From Salipiger bermudensis (GTDB lineage: Bacteria; Pseudomonadota; Alphaproteobacteria; Rhodobacterales; Rhodobacteraceae): a stretch of DNA of 64,000 nt. The notes beneath the pieces are model-generated. The model made no database searches, was not told where the DNA came from, and was given only the letters and a program-made list of their open reading frames with translations. Shown piece after piece: positions 1-8,654 of the stretch (position 1 is its first letter; each line of letters begins with the position of its first letter). The translations under genes and the position numbers were made by a program. Location of the stretch: positions 186,001 to 250,000 of the forward strand of contig NZ_JAHVIA010000002.1 in the NCBI RefSeq assembly GCF_019801965.1, given 5' to 3'.

Positions 1-196
1 ACGCGCCATCGCGCGGGCGCCGGAGGTGCGCGAGTGCCACAACATCACCGGCAACTGGGAATACCTGCTGCGCATCGAGGCCGCCGACCTTGCCGCGTAC
101 AAGACCTTCCACACCGAGGTGCTGGGCACCCTGCCGCAGGTCAACGCCATCACCTCCTACGTGGTGATGGGCTCGCCCAAGGACCAGCGCGCCTGA
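1..196 (+). CDS. Lrp/AsnC family transcriptional regulator, C-terminal fragment
   Basis: The window opens inside this gene; the readable frame starts at base 2 and gives the last 64 residues before TGA at 194-196. The segment reads as the end of an AsnC ligand-binding (RAM) domain: a beta strand around GNWEYLLRI, a helix around LAAYKTFHTEVLG, then a final strand around ITSYVVMG, the usual finish of Lrp-like proteins. The DNA-binding N-terminus is outside the window, so the effector and targets cannot be told. It converges on ilvD, and a branched-chain amino-acid role is tempting but not shown. Confidence 0.8.
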   Translation, partial: RAIARAPEVRECHNITGNWEYLLRIEAADLAAYKTFHTEVLGTLPQVNAITSYVVMGSPKDQRA

Positions 197-244
197 GCCT
201 TCGACGTCTCTCGCTTGCCGGAAGGAGCGCCCGGTCGATCGCTT

Positions 245-370
245 CGGCCTGCCTCCGGCGGGAGTATTTTCGACGAAGAGAAGGCAGGGACGCTGCGCCC
301 TTGTCTTCTCTGGTTTCAAAGTACCTCGGGGGTGAATTGGCGCCCCGCGCCAAGAGGGGGCAGCGCCCCC
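245..370 (-). repeat. Palindromic intergenic repeat, copy 1
   Basis: This stretch between the convergent Lrp-like gene and ilvD starts with CGGCCTGCCTCCGGCGGG, identical to the start of copy 3 near 49.2 kb. It continues with GTATTTTCGACGAAGAGAAG, a spacer, then CTTCTCTGGTTTCAAAGTAC, so the arms can fold back on each other. It ends in a small GGGGGCAGCGCCCCC hairpin. Copies 2 and 3 share the layout. It fits a REP/ERIC-like element; no mobility gene is attached. Confidence 0.7.
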
Positions 371-407
371 TTCGCCCCGCGCCACGAGCGATCGCAGTCG
401 GCAGGGG

Positions 408-442
408 CGAAACGAAAACAGCGCCCCGCGTCGGGGGCGCTG
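408..442 (-). terminator. Rho-independent terminator of ilvD
   Basis: On the minus strand, CAGCGCCCC and GGGGCGCTG (434-442 paired with 419-427) form a nine-base stem with a six-base loop. It is followed by TGTTTTCGTTTCG. It lies 26 bases past the ilvD stop, in the right orientation. Confidence 0.75.
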
Positions 443-467
443 CAGAAGGTCTTCGAGCCAAGCCTGG

Positions 468-2297
468 TCAGATCTGGCGCACCGCGCCCTTGGCGGCGCT
501 GGTGGTCAGGGCGGCGTAGGCCTTGAGCGCCTTCGACACCTTGCGCTTGCGCTGCTCGTCCGGCTGCCAGCCCTTCTCGTCGCGCTTCAGGCGGCGCTCG
601 GCGATCACCGCGTCGTCCACCGCGAGGTGAATCTTGCGGTTGGGGATGTCGATCTCGATCATGTCGCCCTCTTCCACCAGGCCGATGGTGCCGCCCTCGG
701 CCGCCTCGGGGGAGACGTGGCCGATCGACAGGCCCGAGGAGCCGCCGGAGAAGCGGCCGTCGGTGACCAGCGCGCAATCCTTCCCGAGGCCCTTCGACTT
801 CAGGTAGCTGGTCGGGTAGAGCATCTCCTGCATGCCGGGGCCGCCGCGCGGGCCCTCGTAGCGGATCAGCACAACGTCGCCGGCATGGACCTTGTTGGTC
901 AGGATCGCGCTCACCGCGCTGTCCTGGCTCTCGAAGATTCGGGCCGGGCCGGTGAACTTGAGGATCGACTCGTCGACGCCGGCGGTCTTCACGATGCAGC
1001 CATCCTCGGCGAGGTTGCCGTAGAGTACCGCCAGGCCGCCATCCTTGGAAAACGCGTGCTCGGCATCGCGGATCACGCCGTTCTGGCGGTCGAGGTCGAG
1101 GCTCTCGTAGCGACGCTCCTGCGAGAAGGCCGTGGTCGAGCGCACCCCGCCCGGGGCGGCGCGGAAGAAATCATGCACGCTCTCAGAATTGGTGCGCGAC
1201 ACGTCCCAGCGGTCGAGCGCGTGGGCCATGGTCTCGGCATGCACGGTGGGCACCGAGCTGTCGATCAGCCCGGCGCGGTCGAGCTGGCCGAGGATCGCCA
1301 TGATGCCGCCGGCGCGGTGCACGTCTTCCATGTGCACGTCGTCCTTGGCGGGAGCGACCTTGCACAGCACCGGCACGTTGCGCGACAGCCGGTCGATATC
1401 GGTCATGTCGAAGGCGACCTCGCCCTCGTTGGCGGCGGCCAGCAGGTGCAGCACGGTGTTGGTCGAGCCGCCCATGGCGATGTCGAGGGTCATGGCGTTC
1501 TCGAAGGCCGGCAGGGTGGCGATCGAACGCGGCAGCACGCTGGCATCGTCCTGCTCGTAGTAGCGCTTGGCGAGATCGACGATCAGGTGGCCGGCCTCGA
1601 TGAACAGGCGCTTGCGGTCGGCATGGGTGGCCAGCGTCGAGCCGTTGCCGGGCAGCGACAGGCCGAGCGCCTCGGTGAGGCAGTTCATCGAGTTGGCGGT
1701 GAACATGCCCGAGCAGGAGCCGCAGGTCGGGCAGGCGGCTTCCTCGATCGCCTGCACCTGCGCGTCGGTGTAGCGGTCGTCGGCGGCGGCGACCATGGCG
1801 TCGACCAGGTCGAGCGCCTTCTCGCCGTCTTCCCACTCGACCTTGCCGGCCTCCATCGGGCCGCCGGAGACGAAGACCACGGGGATGTTGAGGCGCATGG
1901 CGGCCATCAGCATGCCCGGGGTGATCTTGTCGCAGTTGGAGATGCAGACCATGGCGTCGGCGCAATGGGCATTGACCATGTACTCGACCGAATCCGCGAT
2001 GATCTCGCGCGAGGGCAGCGAGTAGAGCATGCCGTCATGGCCCATGGCGATGCCGTCATCCACCGCGATGGTGTTGAACTCCTTGGCCACGCCGCCGGCC
2101 TTCTCGACCTCGCGGGCGACCATCTGGCCGAGATCCTTGAGGTGCACGTGGCCGGGCACGAACTGGGTGAAGCTGTTGACGATCGCGATGATCGGCTTGT
2201 TCCAGTCGCCATCGGTCATGCCGGTGGCGCGCCACAGGCCGCGGGCGCCGGCCATGTTGCGGCCATGGGTGGTGGTGCGGGAGCGATAGGCGGGCAT
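468..2297 (-). CDS. ilvD: Dihydroxy-acid dehydratase
   Basis: IlvD dehydrates 2,3-dihydroxy-isovalerate and -methylvalerate to the 2-keto acids that precede valine, leucine and isoleucine. The 609-residue product has the family length. The Fe-S cysteines appear as C118, NCDK (C122, with K124 the carbamylated lysine known in the family) and CPTCGSC (from C189). The C-terminal [10 protein letters not shown] motif is also present. I chose the ATG at 2297, which follows GGAAGGG by a normal spacing, over an ATG five codons upstream. It stands alone, with a terminator behind it; the rest of the ilv pathway is not in the window, but leuB, leuC and leuD are. Confidence 0.97.
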   Translation of the reverse strand: MPAYRSRTTTHGRNMAGARGLWRATGMTDGDWNKPIIAIVNSFTQFVPGHVHLKDLGQMVAREVEKAGGVAKEFNTIAVDDGIAMGHDGMLYSLPSREIIADSVEYMVNAHCADAMVCISNCDKITPGMLMAAMRLNIPVVFVSGGPMEAGKVEWEDGEKALDLVDAMVAAADDRYTDAQVQAIEEAACPTCGSCSGMFTANSMNCLTEALGLSLPGNGSTLATHADRKRLFIEAGHLIVDLAKRYYEQDDASVLPRSIATLPAFENAMTLDIAMGGSTNTVLHLLAAANEGEVAFDMTDIDRLSRNVPVLCKVAPAKDDVHMEDVHRAGGIMAILGQLDRAGLIDSSVPTVHAETMAHALDRWDVSRTNSESVHDFFRAAPGGVRSTTAFSQERRYESLDLDRQNGVIRDAEHAFSKDGGLAVLYGNLAEDGCIVKTAGVDESILKFTGPARIFESQDSAVSAILTNKVHAGDVVLIRYEGPRGGPGMQEMLYPTSYLKSKGLGKDCALVTDGRFSGGSSGLSIGHVSPEAAEGGTIGLVEEGDMIEIDIPNRKIHLAVDDAVIAERRLKRDEKGWQPDEQRKRKVSKALKAYAALTTSAAKGAVRQI

Positions 2298-2370
2298 GGA
2301 TTTCCCTTCCATTGGCGGTGTCGGGGCTGTTTATCCTCCGGCAGCGCTTGCGGCAAGGGCAGAGCCGACT

Positions 2371-2435
2371 GGGGGCGCTGCCCCCGCCGCCCTGCGGGCG
2401 ACACCCCCGAGGTATTTGGGAACCAGAGAAGGGCA
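2371..2435 (+). repeat. Palindromic intergenic repeat, copy 2
   Basis: In the roughly 320-base gap between ilvD and the RimB-RimK gene, GGGGGCGCTGCCCCC (2371-2385) is followed by CCCCCGAGGTATTTGG and ACCAGAGAAG. This matches the reverse complement of copies 1 and 3. The left arm seems missing, so this is a half copy in the opposite orientation. The rest of the gap is G+C-rich and shows no gene. Confidence 0.65.
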
Positions 2436-2616
2436 GGGGGTGCGCTCTTGTGGATCGGGTGGCGAGAGGGCGGCGCAGGGGGCGGGGGCAGGGCTCGTGC
2501 GGATGGGGTGGCGCTGGCGACGTGCGTGCAGGTGGGCCGCGGCCCTTCTGGGACGGGGTAGCGGGTTTGGGCGTCGCAGGCGGTGGGGGCCGGTGCTGCG
2601 ACGCAGTTCCAGGGGG

Positions 2617-4002
2617 CTATTGGGCGCGGCGACGCGGTTTCGGCGGGCGCGGGGCGACTTTTTCCTCGATATGCTGGATCACCAGGCCCGCAATGTCCTT
2701 CTCGGAGGTGCGCTCGATGCCCTCGAGACCGGGCGAGGAATTGACCTCGAGCACCTTGGGGCCGTCCTCGCCGCGCAGCAGGTCGACGCCGGCCACGTCG
2801 AGCTTCATGGCGCGGGCCGCCTTGACCGCGGTCTCGCGCTCGGCGCGGGTGATCTTCACCGGCTCGGCGGTGCCGCCCTGGTGCAGGTTGGAGCGGAAAT
2901 CGTCGGGCTTGCCGCGGCGGCGCATCGCCGCGACCACCTTGCCGCCGACCACGAAGCAGCGGATATCTTCCCCGGCGGCCTCCTTGACGAAGCTCTGCAC
3001 CAGGAAATCGGCCTTCAGCCCCTGGAAGGCGGAGATCACGCTCTCTGCCGCCTTCTTGGTCTCGGCCAGCACCACGCCCTTTCCTTGCGTGCTCTCGAGC
3101 AGCTTCAGCACCAGCGGCGCGCCGCCCACCAGGCTGATGACATTGCCCGAGTCCTTCGGCGAACGGGCGAAGGCGGTGGTCGGCATGCCGATGCGGTGGC
3201 GCGCCAGCACCTGGTGGGCGTGCAGCTTGTCGCGCGAGACGGTGATGCCCTCGGAGCCCGACAGGCAATAGGTGCCGAGGCTCTCGAACTGGCGTACCAC
3301 CGCGGTGCCGTAGGAGGTCACCGAGGCGCCGATGCGCGGGATCACCGCATCGTAATGCGGCAGACGGCGACCGTCATAATGCACCTCGCCGCCAACAGCG
3401 CGGATGTTCATGTAGCAGCGCGACGTGTCGATCACCTCCATCGTGTGGCCGCGCGCCTCCGCCGCCTCGATCAGCCGGCGGGTCGAGTAGTTCGACGGCT
3501 CGCGGGTCAGGATGGCGAGGCGCAGGGCGCGGCGGTGCTGCTTGTGGCGCGGGATGGCGCGGTATTCGTCGAAGGACAGCTCGGGCTGCTGGAAGCTGTG
3601 GCTCGGCGACACGATCATGTCATCGGCCAGTGCCGAGCGGCCGAGCAACATGCGGTAGGCCATCGAGCCGCGATCGGTCAGCGTCACCTCGATCGGCCAG
3701 CTGCGGTCGTCCATCCTCACCGTGGTCTCGATCACGAAGCGCAGCTCGGTCTCGCCGTTCGACGAGGTGACTTCGCGGCGGTCCTTGAGCGGGGCCGAGC
3801 AGATGATCTCGAGGCCGGGATCGGCCGGGTCGGGGTGGATCGCGAAGCGCACCATCGGCTTGTCCTCGGGGCCGAAGGGCTCGATCGCGAAGGCGTGCAG
3901 CGCCGAGGTCCGGGCGCCGGTGTCGACCTTGGCGCGGATCGCCGGCAGGCCGAGATCGGGCAGGGCAAGCCACTCTTCCCATCCGAGGGTGAACTGAGAC
4001 AT
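2617..4002 (-). CDS. RimB-RimK fusion: retropepsin-like domain plus ATP-grasp glutamate ligase
   Basis: This 461-residue protein joins two families. Residues 1-140 match the PF05618 'ATP-dependent zinc protease' (RimB) domain, with an aspartyl-protease-like [12 protein letters not shown] signature (D27). Residues 158-455 are a RimK-type ATP-grasp ligase, with the ATP-binding [13 protein letters not shown] stretch (298-310) and the metal-binding [13 protein letters not shown] near 418-430. RimK adds glutamates to ribosomal protein S6 in E. coli; some relatives use other substrates, and RimB proteins interact with RimK in pseudomonads. The start at 4002 follows AAGGAG; an upstream ATG at 4119 gives a non-conserved, arginine-rich extension. 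It reads alone, with a convergent-type gap behind. Confidence 0.88.
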   Translation of the reverse strand: MSQFTLGWEEWLALPDLGLPAIRAKVDTGARTSALHAFAIEPFGPEDKPMVRFAIHPDPADPGLEIICSAPLKDRREVTSSNGETELRFVIETTVRMDDRSWPIEVTLTDRGSMAYRMLLGRSALADDMIVSPSHSFQQPELSFDEYRAIPRHKQHRRALRLAILTREPSNYSTRRLIEAAEARGHTMEVIDTSRCYMNIRAVGGEVHYDGRRLPHYDAVIPRIGASVTSYGTAVVRQFESLGTYCLSGSEGITVSRDKLHAHQVLARHRIGMPTTAFARSPKDSGNVISLVGGAPLVLKLLESTQGKGVVLAETKKAAESVISAFQGLKADFLVQSFVKEAAGEDIRCFVVGGKVVAAMRRRGKPDDFRSNLHQGGTAEPVKITRAERETAVKAARAMKLDVAGVDLLRGEDGPKVLEVNSSPGLEGIERTSEKDIAGLVIQHIEEKVAPRPPKPRRRAQ

Positions 4003-4265
4003 GAACGGGCTCCTTTCGAGACGCGCGGTAGCGCGCTGTAGCGGGACAGTATGACAGGCACAATACGTCTGCCCAGCTAGCCTCGCGGATCGCAGCGGCA
4101 ACGCAGGGCGCTCGCGCAAAAGGTGAAAATCGTCTATTATTTAAGCGTCAGAGTCGTGTTTTCGGCGCGGGAGGATCTGAAAAGCCGGGGTTGCGGGTGG
4201 AAGCCCCGCGGTCTTTGCCCCGAACCGGCGCAGACTGGAGCTCTGGAATCGCAAAGGAGACTGCC

Positions 4266-5624
4266 ATGGGGGCCGCATTGCGCGATGGCGACGGCAAACT
4301 GTCGCTGACCACACGGATCATGATCGCCATGGGGGCGGGGCTCGTCCTCGGTCTGATCCTCAACGTTGCCGGGATCGAGGTGATCAACACGTATCTCGTC
4401 AGCGGCTTCTTCGGCATGGTCGGGCGGATGTTCGTCAATGCGCTGCAGATGCTGGTGGTGCCGCTGGTGTTCTTCTCGCTGATCTGCGGCGTGGCCGGCA
4501 TCGGCGACATCCGCATCCTCGGCCGGGTCGGCGGCAAGAGCTTCGGGCTCTACATGGCGACCACCGCGACCGCCATCGCTGTGGCGATCCTGATCGCGCT
4601 GGTGGTGGCGCCGGGCGAGGGCTTCGTCATGGAAGGCATCGACACCTCCGGCGTGACGGGCCGCGAGGCGCCGAGCGTCTGGGAGACCTTCGCCGCCATC
4701 GTGCCGCGCAACCCGGTGGCCGCGTTCTCGGCTGGCGAGATGCTGCAGATCATCTTCTACACCATCGTTCTAGGTATCGCGGTGCTGATGCTTGGCGAGC
4801 GCTCGAAGACCTTCGTGGAAGCCTGCGAATACATGAACGAGCTGATGATGAAGGTGGTGCAGATCGTCATGTCCTTCGCGCCCTACGGCGTGTTCTGCCT
4901 GATCGCCAAGACCTTCACCGAACAGGGCATCGGCCTCTTCATGCCGGTGATCGCCTATGTGCTGGTGCTGGTGGGGGCGCTGCTGCTGCACCTCTTCGTC
5001 ACGCTGATGCTGTTCCTCAAGCTGTTTTCCGGGCTCAACCCGATCACCTTCCTGCAGAAGATCCGCCCGGCGCAGATCTTCGCCTTCTCCACCGCCTCGT
5101 CGAACGCCACCATCCCTGTCACCCTGCGCTGCGTGACCGAGCGCATGGGGGTCAACAACTCGGTGGCCTCGTTCTCTGTGCCCTTCGGTGCCACCATCAA
5201 CATGGACGGCACCGCGATCATGCAGGGCGTGGCGACGGTGTTTCTCGCCAATGTCTACGGCATCGATCTCGGGCTTGGCGGCTACCTGACGGTGATCGCC
5301 ATGGCGGTTCTGGCCTCGATCGGCACCGCCGGGGTGCCGGGGGTGGGGCTCGTCATGCTGACCATGGTGCTGGGGCAGGTCGGGCTGCCCATCGAGGGCA
5401 TCGCGCTGATCCTCGGGGTCGACCGTTTGATGGACATGATCCGCACTGCGGTGAACATCACCGGCGACGCGGTGGTCTCGACCATCGTTGCCAAGACCGA
5501 GGGCCAGATGGACCTCGCAATCTATGCCGATCCGAATGCCGGTGTGATCACCGCCGACGACCTGCATATCGACGAGGAGGCCGAGCACGTGCTGGCCGAC
5601 GCTGTGCACAAGCCGGCGGAATAG
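4266..5624 (+). CDS. Dicarboxylate/amino acid:cation symporter (SDF/DAACS family)
   Basis: This 452-residue inner-membrane carrier imports C4-dicarboxylates or acidic/neutral amino acids with Na+ or H+. Family signatures are clear: the serine-rich hairpin STASSNATIPVT (275-286), the substrate/cation NMDGT motif (312-316) and the AGVPG re-entrant loop (355-359). Hydrophobic segments run through most of the length and the C-terminus is acidic. The ATG at 4266 is preceded by AAGGAGA. An upstream in-frame ATG at 4191 would add a poorly conserved leader. DctA, GltP and SstT-like members cannot be separated reliably by eye, so no symbol is given. A strong terminator follows. Confidence 0.9.
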   Translation: MGAALRDGDGKLSLTTRIMIAMGAGLVLGLILNVAGIEVINTYLVSGFFGMVGRMFVNALQMLVVPLVFFSLICGVAGIGDIRILGRVGGKSFGLYMATTATAIAVAILIALVVAPGEGFVMEGIDTSGVTGREAPSVWETFAAIVPRNPVAAFSAGEMLQIIFYTIVLGIAVLMLGERSKTFVEACEYMNELMMKVVQIVMSFAPYGVFCLIAKTFTEQGIGLFMPVIAYVLVLVGALLLHLFVTLMLFLKLFSGLNPITFLQKIRPAQIFAFSTASSNATIPVTLRCVTERMGVNNSVASFSVPFGATINMDGTAIMQGVATVFLANVYGIDLGLGGYLTVIAMAVLASIGTAGVPGVGLVMLTMVLGQVGLPIEGIALILGVDRLMDMIRTAVNITGDAVVSTIVAKTEGQMDLAIYADPNAGVITADDLHIDEEAEHVLADAVHKPAE

Positions 5625-5646
5625 GTCCTTCCGTCACGGGACTTGC

Positions 5647-5677
5647 GAGGGCGCCTTCGGGCGCCCTCTTTCTTTCT
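5647..5677 (+). terminator. Rho-independent terminator after the symporter gene
   Basis: GAGGGCGCC (5647-5655) pairs with GGCGCCCTC (5660-5668) around a TTCG tetraloop, followed by TTCTTTCTC. It lies 22 bases after the symporter stop and just before the convergent DUF6636 gene. Confidence 0.85.
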
Positions 5678-6090
5678 CACCAGACCTGCAGCACCCGGCG
5701 CGACAGGTGGAAGCCGTGGCCATCGGCGTTCTGGCAGCGCAGCCCGGTGGTCTCGGAAAGGCACGAGATGCCGCCCCAGGTGGCCGAGACGCCGTAGGGC
5801 GCGACATCGACGCCGGGCGCGCTGTTGGGCCGGCCCGGGCCGCCGCATTCCATCTGTACCGGGCCGCGCTCGAGGATCACGTAGCGGTGGCCCCAGCCGC
5901 TGCCGCAGGAGGCCGGACGCGGCACGTTGGGCGTGCCGCTGAACTGGAAGATTGTGCAGCCGAGATCGGCGGAATTCGGGCCGATGCCGATATAGCACTC
6001 GATGTTTCCCGATGGGGTCTTGAACGGGGTGACGTCGGCAAGGGTGGGGGAGGCCAGCACGAGGCCGGCGGCAAGAAGGCGTTTGAACAT
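5677..6090 (-). CDS. DUF6636-like secreted protein
   Basis: The 137-residue product begins with a signal peptide (MFKRLLAAGLVLASPTLA, likely cut before DV) and is predicted periplasmic. The mature part is rich in glycine and has six cysteines. It carries the FKTPSGNIECYI opening and the closing GLRCQNADGHGFHLSRR pattern that I associate with the DUF6636 family of small exported proteins; the biological role is unknown. The ATG at 6090 is weakly supported upstream but is followed directly by the signal peptide. It is a single gene convergent with the symporter. Confidence 0.75.
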   Translation of the reverse strand: MFKRLLAAGLVLASPTLADVTPFKTPSGNIECYIGIGPNSADLGCTIFQFSGTPNVPRPASCGSGWGHRYVILERGPVQMECGGPGRPNSAPGVDVAPYGVSATWGGISCLSETTGLRCQNADGHGFHLSRRVLQVW

Positions 6091-6282
6091 GAGACGATCC
6101 TGAAACGGGCAATTGGAAAAGGTCTTGCCCGGTCAGGGTCCGCTGCGCGGGCCAACCTGTCAATCGCGCTGTGCAGGGCATGGCGGAGCCTTGCCTTGCG
6201 GGCCGGCGAAGCGGCTCGGAAATCGCGCCGGCCTCTCGGTTGCCCGACGCGGAGCGGGCCTGCCTTTCGGGCCCGCGAATGC

Positions 6283-6315
6283 AAAAGGGCGCGGCCCCTC
6301 GCGAGGACCGCGCCC
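6283..6315 (-). terminator. Terminator of mcl1
   Basis: GGGCGCGG (6287-6294) pairs with CCGCGCCC (6308-6315), with further pairing possible in the CG-rich loop. On the minus strand the stem is followed by TTTTGC. It lies about 22 bases beyond the mcl1 stop. Confidence 0.7.
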
Positions 6316-6337
6316 GTGTTTGCCCTCGCCGCGAGGC

Positions 6338-7297
6338 TCAGTGCCCGGCGATCATCTCGGATTGCTTCACGATCACCTCGGCCTGCTTGATCGAGGCGAT
6401 GTCGACCAGACGGCCCTTGTAGACCGTGGCGCCTTCGCCCTTGGCCTTGGCTGCCTCCATCGCCGCGAGGATCTCGCGCGCCTCGGTCACCGCTGCCTCG
6501 GAGGGGGTGAAGACCTCGTTGGCCAGCGCCACCTGCTTGGGGTGGATCGCCCATTTGCCGACCATGCCCAGCGTCGCCGAGCGCAGCGCCTGCGCGCGGT
6601 AACCCTCGTCATCGGAGAAATCGCCGAACGGGCCGTCGACCGGCAGCACGCCGTGGGTGCGGCAGGCGGCGACGATGGCGGCCTGCGCCCAGTGCCACGG
6701 GTCGGACCAGTGCTTCTCGCCCTCGCGGAGCATGTAGTAATTCTCCTGCGTGCCGCCGATGCCGGTGGTGGCCATGCCCATCGAGGCGGCGAAATCGGCG
6801 GCGCCGAGGCTCATCGCCTCGAGGCGCGGCGAGCCGGCGGCAATCTCCTCCACATGCGCGATGCCGGCGGCGGATTCGATGATCACCTCGAACTTGATCG
6901 GCTTGGTCCGGCCCTTGGCGCGCTCGACCGCCGTCACCAGCGCGTCGACGGCATAGAGATCGGCGGCGCAGCCGACCTTGGGGATCATGATCTGGTCGAG
7001 CCGGTCGCTGGCCTTCTCGAGCAGCTCGACCACGTCGCGATACCAGTAGGGCGTGTCGAGCCCGTTGATCCGCACCGAGAGGGTCTTGTTGCCCCAGTCG
7101 ATGTCGCCGATGGCCTGGATGATGTTGTCGCGGGCGCTGTCCTTGTCGGACGGCGCGACCGAATCCTCGAGATCGAGGTTGATCACGTCCGCCGCCGAAC
7201 CGGCCATCTTCTCAAAGATCGCGGGGCGCGAGCCCGGGCCGAACAGCTGGCAGCGGTTGGGGCGTGCCGGGGCGGCGGGCTGGATGCGGAAGCTCAT
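6338..7297 (-). CDS. mcl1: L-malyl-CoA / beta-methylmalyl-CoA lyase
   Basis: The 319-residue protein is a CitE-like TIM-barrel lyase. It closely matches the Rhodobacter Mcl1 sequence as I remember it: opening MSFRIQPAAPARPNRCQLFGPGSRP, the metal-binding NLDLEDSVAP segment, and GIGGTQENYY. Mcl1 cleaves malyl-CoA to acetyl-CoA and glyoxylate and condenses or cleaves beta-methylmalyl-CoA to propionyl-CoA and glyoxylate. That places it in the ethylmalonyl-CoA pathway and propionate/acetate assimilation. Its gene is alone here, divergent from dgcN, with a terminator behind it and an A+T-rich promoter region in front. Confidence 0.95.
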   Translation of the reverse strand: MSFRIQPAAPARPNRCQLFGPGSRPAIFEKMAGSAADVINLDLEDSVAPSDKDSARDNIIQAIGDIDWGNKTLSVRINGLDTPYWYRDVVELLEKASDRLDQIMIPKVGCAADLYAVDALVTAVERAKGRTKPIKFEVIIESAAGIAHVEEIAAGSPRLEAMSLGAADFAASMGMATTGIGGTQENYYMLREGEKHWSDPWHWAQAAIVAACRTHGVLPVDGPFGDFSDDEGYRAQALRSATLGMVGKWAIHPKQVALANEVFTPSEAAVTEAREILAAMEAAKAKGEGATVYKGRLVDIASIKQAEVIVKQSEMIAGH

Positions 7298-7327
7298 GCG
7301 GGTCCTCGTTGCGTAATGATATTTCGC

Positions 7328-7358
7328 TTACTCCGCGATTGGAGTTATTAAATTACTC
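7328..7358 (-). promoter_or_regulatory. Candidate operator in the mcl1/dgcN divergent region
   Basis: The A+T-rich centre of the 259-base intergenic region holds TTACTC at 7328 and again at 7353. The second lies within the near-palindrome GAGTTATTAAATTACTC (7342-7358). It lies 30-60 bases upstream of the mcl1 start. The symmetry suggests a regulator site, but no protein can be named. Confidence 0.35.
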
Positions 7359-7556
7359 TATGCTGCGCAAGCAAAATCCTCCCGCGAAAGGCGCTGCCTT
7401 GCGGCGTGAGAGGCGCGAAGCGATGCACGATTCTTCGGCGGTGCAGCGGAAATGCACGAAAATTCGGCGCAGGTCCCGGCGGATCGCTGGCATTCGCGAT
7501 GAATTTGCGTGTGATGCGGGGCAACATGCCGCGAATCCAAACGACAGGGAACTGAC

Positions 7557-8558
7557 ATGATCGAGACGCCGTATCTGCTCTTTCTCGGAGACGCTCCGGA
7601 CCCCCTCGCCGCCAAGGTGGCGCAGGGCATCAAGGACTGGCGCCCGGAGAACTGCGTGGGCCAATTCCGCCTCGAGGGCTGCAAGGCCGACATGAAACTG
7701 CCCGACATGACGCTGGCCGAGGCCAAGGCCGCCGGCGCCAAGACGCTGGTGATCGGCGTCGCCAACCGGGGCGGGGTGATCTCGCAGAGCTGGAAGAAGG
7801 TGCTTGTCGAGGCGCTGGAAGAGGGCTTTGACCTCGCCTCCGGCCTGCACAACCTGCTGCGCGACGAGGAAGATCTTGCCGCGGTGGCCCGCGCCACCGG
7901 CCAGAAGCTGCACGACGTGCGCATCCCGTCGGTCAAGTATCCGATCGCCAATGGCGAGCCGCGCAAGGGCAAGCGCCTGCTGGCCGTGGGCACCGACTGC
8001 TCGGTCGGCAAGATGTACACCGCGCTCGCGCTCGACGCGGCGATGCGCGAGAAGGGCATGAAATCGACCTTCCGGGCCACCGGCCAGACCGGCATCCTGA
8101 TCACCGGTGACGGCGTGCCGCTCGACGCGGTCATCGCCGATTTCATGGCCGGCTCGATCGAGTACCTGACCCCGGACAATGACGACGATCACTGGGACAT
8201 CATCGAGGGCCAGGGCTCGCTGTTCCACGTCTCCTACTCGGGCGTGACCATGGCTCTGGTGCATGGCGGCCAGCCGGATGCTCTGGTGCTCTGCCACGAG
8301 CCGACCCGCACCCACATGCGCGGCCTGCCGGGCTACCAGCTGCCCTCGCTGGAGGCGGTGCGCGACATGGCGCTGACGCTGGCGCAGGTTGCCAACCCGG
8401 ATTGCAAGGTGATCGGCATCTCGATCAACACCCAGCACATGGGCGAGGACGAGGCCAAGGCCTATTGCGCGGAGATCGAGGAGCAGTTCGGCCTGCCGAC
8501 GGTCGACCCGTATCGCCACGGCGCCGAGCGCCTCGCGGAGGCGGTTGCCGCGCTCTGA
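7557..8558 (+). CDS. dgcN: D-glutamate N-acetyltransferase DgcN (DUF1611 family)
   Basis: This 333-residue protein is a DUF1611-family member of the DgcN type. DgcN was shown in marine bacteria to acetylate D-glutamate so that DgcA can invert it. Visible features are an N-terminal alpha/beta domain and a P-loop-like GTDCSVGKMYTA segment (145-156). A conserved ATGQTGILITGDGVPLDAV stretch follows, and then HEPTRTHMRG. The start at 7557 has a modest AGGGA ribosome site. dgcA follows in the same direction after a 96-base gap with a strong hairpin, and a D-amino-acid transaminase comes next. This supports D-amino-acid use, probably from peptidoglycan. No dgcR-like regulator is adjacent. Confidence 0.85.
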   Translation: MIETPYLLFLGDAPDPLAAKVAQGIKDWRPENCVGQFRLEGCKADMKLPDMTLAEAKAAGAKTLVIGVANRGGVISQSWKKVLVEALEEGFDLASGLHNLLRDEEDLAAVARATGQKLHDVRIPSVKYPIANGEPRKGKRLLAVGTDCSVGKMYTALALDAAMREKGMKSTFRATGQTGILITGDGVPLDAVIADFMAGSIEYLTPDNDDDHWDIIEGQGSLFHVSYSGVTMALVHGGQPDALVLCHEPTRTHMRGLPGYQLPSLEAVRDMALTLAQVANPDCKVIGISINTQHMGEDEAKAYCAEIEEQFGLPTVDPYRHGAERLAEAVAAL

Positions 8559-8586
8559 GGCCTACGGCACTCTGACACGCACTCGA

Positions 8587-8617
8587 CGGGCGGCGGCGCG
8601 TGCTGCGCCGCCGCCCG
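8587..8617 (+). promoter_or_regulatory. Strong intercistronic hairpin between dgcN and dgcA
   Basis: CGGGCGGCGGCGC (8587-8599) and GCGCCGCCGCCCG (8605-8617) form a perfect 13-base stem with a five-base loop. There is no T-run, so it is not an ordinary terminator. It could protect the upstream mRNA end or set the dgcN:dgcA ratio. Confidence 0.6.
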
Positions 8618-8654
8618 CCTTGACGACGGAACGACAGACAAAGGGGCAGGGCTC

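Noticed and set aside
627-2561. A 644-codon plus-strand frame opposite ilvD
   Set aside because: Histidine/arginine/alanine-rich low-complexity product typical of antisense frames; ilvD is unambiguous.
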